Below, in pieces: positions 59,213 through 64,000 of a stretch of 64,000 bases of DNA. The stretch comes from Thiovibrio frasassiensis (GTDB lineage Bacteria > Desulfobacterota > Desulfobulbia > Desulfobulbales > Desulfurivibrionaceae). The translations under genes and the position numbers were made by a program. The notes under the pieces are model-generated. The model was given only the letters and a program-made list of their open reading frames with translations, was not told where the DNA came from and searched no databases. The first letter of the stretch is position 1. Each line of letters begins with the position of its first letter. The stretch spans positions 1,331,530 through 1,395,529 of the forward strand of contig NZ_JAPHEH010000001.1 of assembly GCF_029607905.1 (NCBI RefSeq), given 5' to 3'.

Positions 59213-61105
59213 CTACTCCATGAATTTCTTGTCGATGGTTATCTTGGCCCGGCTTTGCAGATACGCGAGCCAGGCACCCATGACCTCCATCTGTTTCTCC
59301 TGGGTCAACATTTTCCGCAGGGCTTCTTTCTGGCTGGCAAAAGCTTCCTCGCTCGCCGACTTGCTTTCCTTGAAATGGAGCACATAAAAGGTGCTGCCGT
59401 CTTCGCCGATCTCCTTGGGATAGGGCGAAGCAGCACTGAGTTTCAACCCTTGCGCAACCACGGGGGCGGGTAAGGTGCTCGTCGCCTGCTGGCTTCTCGT
59501 GAAAAAAGGTGTTTCCCTGACGCTGCTCTTGGTCTTTTCTGCTGCAGCGATAAGGGAGCCTTCCTTCTTTGTCTGGTCCAAAAGGGCTACGGCCGCATCC
59601 TTAGCCTTGGCATGGGCCTGATCGTCAAGGAAATCCTTTTCCACCCTGGCGCGAACCTCTGTCAGCGGCGGTACTTGGGGCTCCTTCACCTCGTCAACAA
59701 AGCAAATGGCATAGCCGCCGTTGATTTCGAGCAACGAACTCAGCTCTCCCATCTTCAGGCTGAAGATGGTTTTGAGCAGCGCCGGCTGTCCTGTCAGGGC
59801 CTTGGGCGGATTGGCTTGGGAAAAGGAATCGGTTGTCTGCACCGCTGCTCCTGCGCTGGCCGCATACTTATCCAGGCTGCCAGCCTGGATGATTCCTTCG
59901 TAGGCCTGGTTTGCCAGCTGGAAGGTAAGGTCCTTGCCGCGCTGCGCCTTGAGTTCAGCGGCAATCTGATCCCGCGCCGCAGCGAGGGGGGTTACGCTCG
60001 CCGGGCGGATTTTCTCAAGTTTGATCAGGTGGAAGCCGAATTGTGTTTCCACCACGCCGCTGATCTCCCCTTCCGTAAGGGCAAAGGCCGCTTCGGCAAA
60101 GGGCGGGACCATCTGTTCTTTGCTGAAGAAGCCAAGGTCGCCGCCGTTTTTACCGCTCGCGTCTTCGGAATGCTCCCTGGCCAGTTGGCTAAAATCCTTG
60201 CCTGCCTTGGCCAGCGCCAGGATGGCCGCCAGCTTTTTGCGTTTGGCGTCTCGCAGCTCCGGGCTCTCATTGGCGTCGGACCGGATCAGAATATGCCGGG
60301 CCTGGCGTTGCTCGGGGGTGGAGAATTTGTCGGGGTTCAAGGTGTAAAACTGTTCGATTTCCTGGTCGCTCACCTGGATGGCGGCCAGTCCCTGCTCCTG
60401 GAGAAAGGTGATGTAGCGCAGTTTGACCTGCGGTTCGGTCAGGTAGGCTTGCTTGTTCCCTGCAAAAAAAGAATTCAGATCCTGGTCTGCAATCGGGCCT
60501 GCGGTGCGGAAATCATCTGCGCCGAAGGCGACATACTCAAGCTTGAGCTGGTCGTTATCAAGGGCGAAACGGTCTTTGAGCTCGCTGTCGGAGACCCGGG
60601 CAAAGCGGGAAAGATGGGCGATAATCTTGCTGTGGAGGAGGTCGTTGCGGACGGAGTTTTCAAAATCCGCCGTGGTCATCTTTGAGGAGGCCAGCATCTT
60701 TTTGTAGCGGTCGAGCTTGAAAATCCCCTCTTCCTTAAAAGCGTCCATGCCCTGGATAACCTTGCGCACTTCGTCGCTGCCGACAATCAGACCTGCTTCC
60801 GTGGCGCCTTGCTGCATGACCAGTTCCTGGACCATCTGGTTCAATACCTGTTGCTTCAGATTCAGGGCCTCAAGAAGCCCAGCGGGCAGGGTGGAGCCGA
60901 ACTGTTCCTGGTATCGAGCGATGGTTCGGTTGTAGGTCCGTTGGTATTGCTGCGAGGAAATGCTCTGGTCATTAACCGTGGCAATGGAGTCTGGGCCGCC
61001 ATTTTGGCTTGTTCCCACCCCCCAGAAGATAAAAACCAGGACAATGATAAGGATGGCTGCCTGGATAACGGTCGATTGGGCCTTGCGGCGCATGAAGTCG
61101 AGCAT
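59213..61105 (-). CDS. ppiD: PpiD/SurA-type periplasmic folding chaperone
   Basis: 630 residues. One N-terminal TM anchor (about 14-32), SurA_N-like helical domain, a parvulin domain around ARHILIRSDA...GGDLGFFSKEQMVPPFAEAAFAL...TQFGFHLIKLE, and a C-terminal SurA-like part. Anchored in the inner membrane facing the periplasm; helps fold outer-membrane or exported proteins. Normal PpiD length. Confidence 0.93.
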   Translation of the reverse strand: MLDFMRRKAQSTVIQAAILIIVLVFIFWGVGTSQNGGPDSIATVNDQSISSQQYQRTYNRTIARYQEQFGSTLPAGLLEALNLKQQVLNQMVQELVMQQGATEAGLIVGSDEVRKVIQGMDAFKEEGIFKLDRYKKMLASSKMTTADFENSVRNDLLHSKIIAHLSRFARVSDSELKDRFALDNDQLKLEYVAFGADDFRTAGPIADQDLNSFFAGNKQAYLTEPQVKLRYITFLQEQGLAAIQVSDQEIEQFYTLNPDKFSTPEQRQARHILIRSDANESPELRDAKRKKLAAILALAKAGKDFSQLAREHSEDASGKNGGDLGFFSKEQMVPPFAEAAFALTEGEISGVVETQFGFHLIKLEKIRPASVTPLAAARDQIAAELKAQRGKDLTFQLANQAYEGIIQAGSLDKYAASAGAAVQTTDSFSQANPPKALTGQPALLKTIFSLKMGELSSLLEINGGYAICFVDEVKEPQVPPLTEVRARVEKDFLDDQAHAKAKDAAVALLDQTKKEGSLIAAAEKTKSSVRETPFFTRSQQATSTLPAPVVAQGLKLSAASPYPKEIGEDGSTFYVLHFKESKSASEEAFASQKEALRKMLTQEKQMEVMGAWLAYLQSRAKITIDKKFME

Positions 61106-61220
61106 GTGTCACCTGTGTGGTAATGAAAAGGGTGTTTTGTTAAAAATTCAGGAAGTTATCCTAATTTTTTTCGTGAAGACCGTCAATCGATTTAACCGGG
61201 AGGGGATACCGTCGCACCCC

Positions 61221-63899
61221 TTACACCTTGGCCAGGTTTTCTCCCACCACCGTGTTTACCACCAGGGGGACGTCAAGTTGCATGACCCCTTCCATGGCCT
61301 CTTTGACCACCGCGCCGGTTGCCTCGATTTCCGCGGCCGGAACCTCGAAGACCAGCTCGTCATGGATCTGGAGCAGAAGTTTAGCGTGTAACCCTTTTTC
61401 CGTGAGGTGTTGGGTGGCGGCGATGGTGGCCAATTTGATGATGTCCGCGGCCGTGCCCTGGATGGGGGTGTTGATCGCGGTGCGCTCGGCGAATTCGCGG
61501 CTGGCCTTGTTGGAGCTGTTGATGTCGGGCAACAACCTCCGCCGGTTGAGGAGGGTGGTGACAAAGCCGTCCTTTCGGGCCTTTTCGACGATCTCCTCCA
61601 TAAAACGCTTCACCCCGGCATAGTGGGCGAAGTACCTTTCGATGAAGGTGGCGGCCTCCTTGCGGCTCAGGTTGAGTTGGGCGGCAAGGCCGAAGGCGCT
61701 TATTCCGTAAATGATGCCGAAATTGATGGTTTTTGCCACCCGTCGCATCTCCGGCGAGATAAAGGCAGGGTTGACCCGGAAGATCTCGGCCGCGGTCTGG
61801 TTGTGCACGTCCTCGCCTGCGCGGAAGGCGGTAAGCAGGGCCGGATCCTGGGCATAATGGGCCATGACCCGCAGGTCGATCTGGGAATAATCCGCCGATA
61901 AAAAGAGCTGCCCCGGCGCGGCCACAAAAGCGGCCCGGATCTTCTGGCCCTCTGGGGTGCGGATGGGGATGTTCTGCAGGTTGGGGTTGCTGCTGCTCAA
62001 CCGGCCGGTGGCGGTGACCGTCTGGTTGAACGAGGTGTGGATCCGGCCGGTTTTGGGATGGATGAGCTCCGGCAGCTTGTCCACATAGGTGTTTTTAAGC
62101 TTGCTCAGGGTCCGGTGGGCCAGGATCGCCGCGGGCAGATCGTGCTGTCGGGCCAGGCTTTCCAGAACCTTGACATCGGTGGAGTAGCCGGTTTTGGTTT
62201 TTCGCCCCTGGGGCAACCCCAGCTTGGCAAAAAGGATCTCGCCGAGCTGGCGGGTGGAATTGATATTGAACTCCTCCCCGGCCAAAGCATAGATGGTCTT
62301 TTCCAGCTCTGCCAGCTGGAGGCCGAAATCCTCGGACAACCGCTGTAGTTGCGCCTGATCCACGGTGATCCCGGTCTGTTCCATCCGAACCAGAATGGGA
62401 ACCAGCGCCATTTCCAGGGAGGAAAAAAGCTTCCAAAGGCCGAACTCTTCGAGCTGGGGGTGGAACCGTTGCCAGAGGAGAAAGGCGCCGATCACATCCT
62501 CGCAGGAATAGTTTTTGGCCGCTTCCGGGGCAACATAGGCAAAGCTGTCGGGCCGCTTGTCGCCCTCGGTGACTTCAGCGAAACTGGTCAACCGTTTGCC
62601 GAGCATCTCCAGGCACAGGTCGTCTAGTTTCTGGGAGCGGCGAGAAGGGTCCAGGAGGTACGAGGCGAGCATGGTGTCCCACAGGGGACCGCTCAGAGGG
62701 AGGCCATGGCTCTCCAGGATGGGGAGATCGAATTTGAGGTTATGGCCGAGCTTGGGCAGGTTGGGGTCGGAAAAAAGCGGCGTCAGGTGTTCCCGGGCCA
62801 GGGCAAGGGGGAGCTGGTTGGCCAGCAGGTTTCCCTCGCTGTCCCGGTGGCCGATGGGCAGGTAATAGGCTTCTTCGGCCGTGGAGCAAAGAGAGATGCC
62901 CACAAGTTCGGCCACCAGCGGGTCAAGAGAGGTGGTTTCCGTGTCCAGCACCAGCACGGGTCCCTTGCTCAGCTGTTGGCAGATATCCTGAAGCGCTTTT
63001 TCCGTCTGGACCAAATGGAACCCCTTGGTCTCGAGGGCAACGGCGGTGGTCTGGGGTGCTTTCACCAGACGGCTGAAATCGAGGAAGGTATAGAGCTCCT
63101 GGAGCTTTTCTTCGTTGGGCTCCGGGATCTCGTATTCCTGCAACTCCGGGGTGGCAAGATCTTCAATGAGGGTGATGAGTTTCCGGGAGAGGAAGGCGTT
63201 CTCTCGGTCGGCCAGAAGTTTTTCCCTAAGCTTTGCCTGGGAGATGGTCTCGAGATTCTGGTAGATCCCATCGAGGGAGCCGCATTGCGTGATCAGCTTT
63301 TCCGCAGTCTTCGGGCCGATGCCCGCCACCCCCGGCACGTTGTCCGAGCTGTCGCCCATCAGGGCGAAAAAATCGAGGAGCTGCTCCGGGCCGAGATTGT
63401 ATTTTTTCCGCACTGCGGCAGGGTCCATGAATACGTCCCGCATGGGATCCCAGACGGTGATGGACTCTGAAACCAGCTGCAGCAGGTCTTTGTCCCCGGA
63501 GACCACGATCACCGGGTGGCCTTGACCGGCAAGCTTTTTGGCCGCCGAGGCGAGCAGGTCGTCGGCCTCATAGCCCTGACGTTCCAGGCAGGCGATGTTG
63601 TGGGCGGCGACGATCTCCTTAATATAGGGGATCTGGCAGGCAAGGTCGTCGGGCATGGTCGGACGATTTGCCTTGTACGCTTGGTACATCTCGTGGCGGA
63701 AGTTGGGCCCTCGGACATCAAAGGCGATGCCGAGAAACCTGGGCGCTTTTTCCCGCAAAACCCGGAGGAGGATGTTGGTGAACCCGTAAACCGCATGGGT
63801 GGGCAGGCCGCTTTTGTTGGTAAGCGGCGCAATGGCATGGTAGGCCCGATAGATATAGGCGCTGCCGTCGATGAGATAAACCGGTTCTTGTTGATTCAT
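61221..63899 (-). CDS. polA: DNA polymerase I
   Basis: 892 residues. 5'-nuclease domain (YLIDGSAYIYRAYHA, GDKDLLQLV); 3'-5' exonuclease motifs appear intact (LDTETTSLD, GHNLKFD, YSCED); polymerase motifs A (SADYSQIDLRVMAH), B (RRVAKTINFGIIYG) and C (QIHDELVFEV). Complete, with proofreading apparently active. Confidence 0.98.
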   Translation of the reverse strand: MNQQEPVYLIDGSAYIYRAYHAIAPLTNKSGLPTHAVYGFTNILLRVLREKAPRFLGIAFDVRGPNFRHEMYQAYKANRPTMPDDLACQIPYIKEIVAAHNIACLERQGYEADDLLASAAKKLAGQGHPVIVVSGDKDLLQLVSESITVWDPMRDVFMDPAAVRKKYNLGPEQLLDFFALMGDSSDNVPGVAGIGPKTAEKLITQCGSLDGIYQNLETISQAKLREKLLADRENAFLSRKLITLIEDLATPELQEYEIPEPNEEKLQELYTFLDFSRLVKAPQTTAVALETKGFHLVQTEKALQDICQQLSKGPVLVLDTETTSLDPLVAELVGISLCSTAEEAYYLPIGHRDSEGNLLANQLPLALAREHLTPLFSDPNLPKLGHNLKFDLPILESHGLPLSGPLWDTMLASYLLDPSRRSQKLDDLCLEMLGKRLTSFAEVTEGDKRPDSFAYVAPEAAKNYSCEDVIGAFLLWQRFHPQLEEFGLWKLFSSLEMALVPILVRMEQTGITVDQAQLQRLSEDFGLQLAELEKTIYALAGEEFNINSTRQLGEILFAKLGLPQGRKTKTGYSTDVKVLESLARQHDLPAAILAHRTLSKLKNTYVDKLPELIHPKTGRIHTSFNQTVTATGRLSSSNPNLQNIPIRTPEGQKIRAAFVAAPGQLFLSADYSQIDLRVMAHYAQDPALLTAFRAGEDVHNQTAAEIFRVNPAFISPEMRRVAKTINFGIIYGISAFGLAAQLNLSRKEAATFIERYFAHYAGVKRFMEEIVEKARKDGFVTTLLNRRRLLPDINSSNKASREFAERTAINTPIQGTAADIIKLATIAATQHLTEKGLHAKLLLQIHDELVFEVPAAEIEATGAVVKEAMEGVMQLDVPLVVNTVVGENLAKV

Positions 63900-63910
63900 G
63901 GGGCATGATA

Positions 63911-64000
63911 CTACCAGCCGCGGGGTGGTTTGGCAACAATGTCGCGCGCGTCCTGGTGGGCAACAACATCCGGAGTCGGAGTCGGATCATTTTGAGGAGA
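63911..64000 (-). CDS. Possible C-terminus of an upstream gene (cut by window edge)
   Basis: 30 codons including the stop, open from the window edge to TAG at 63911, 11 bases before polA. Composition (SPQNDPTPTPDVV...IVAKPPRGW) suits a Pro/Thr-rich tail. Too short to name; could be chance. Confidence 0.35.
   Translation of the reverse strand, partial: SPQNDPTPTPDVVAHQDARDIVAKPPRGW

Noticed and set aside
1-64000. CRISPR arrays, insertion sequences, rRNA genes
   Set aside because: No regularly spaced direct repeats, transposase motifs or rRNA segments were seen on either strand.

Overview
The window looks like chromosome from a strictly or facultatively anaerobic Desulfobacterota bacterium, most likely of the Desulfobulbales. 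This is inferred from gene content and moderately high GC: a polysulfide/thiosulfate-reductase-like molybdoenzyme with its iron-sulfur partner, TSUP and YeeE/YedE sulfur-anion transporters, hybrid cluster protein, many histidine kinases with sigma-54 control, and Gram-negative envelope genes. No plasmid, phage structural gene, insertion sequence, CRISPR array or rRNA operon was recognised. Four tRNA genes are present: Glu and Lys on the minus strand, and two Ser on the plus strand.

Layout. 1-5.5 kb: a truncated sensor kinase behind a PhnD-like lipoprotein, an AcuI-type reductase, and an EF-G-like GTPase with an altered G3 motif. 5.8-15.1 kb: a sulfur/redox module. On the minus strand an NtrC-type activator lies upstream of a consensus-matching sigma-54 promoter, followed by a TSUP permease split into two genes, a one-domain response regulator, and a Tat-less PhsA/PsrA-like enzyme with a ferredoxin subunit but no membrane anchor. 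On the plus strand are a small membrane protein, a histidine kinase and a close copy of the response regulator. 15.1-25.3 kb: housekeeping genes (YkgJ-type protein, tRNAs, an RdgC apparently split in two, gatB, radC, hemW, a hybrid kinase, radA, two tRNA-Ser).

25.4-31.6 kb: an accessory-looking block just downstream of the tRNA-Ser pair. It holds an M15-type peptidase with an N-terminal peptidoglycan-binding-like region, a membrane alpha/beta hydrolase, an unknown membrane protein, a small Cys-containing ORF, a patatin-like lipoprotein, and a YitT protein. 31.9-38.4 kb: a CusCBA-type copper/silver efflux operon with a Met/His-rich periplasmic protein. 39-42.8 kb: ROK sugar kinase, LapA-like protein, a split YeeE/YedE transporter, two small membrane proteins. 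42.9-48.1 kb, minus strand: APC permease, SH3 protein, a three-gene set (thiamine-binding-like protein, 56-residue CXXC protein, NapH-like ferredoxin), a PilZ protein and an unknown protein.

48.4-64 kb: prepilin peptidase, mnmG, two methyltransferases, uppP, a highly expressed-looking small exported protein, a TlpA-like thioredoxin, and an hcp operon (hcp, HD-domain protein, ferredoxin) with an FNR/HcpR-type box centred at -41.5 from an inferred start. Then come plsY, a J-domain gene carrying a perfect 19-bp inverted repeat, ppiD and polA. The window ends with what may be the C-terminus of another gene.

The best candidate for an undescribed system is the 5.8-15.1 kb module. Second is the lipase/peptidase block at 25.8-30.6 kb. 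Most start sites were chosen from ribosome-binding sites and family lengths. All family calls are from sequence reading only, with no database search.
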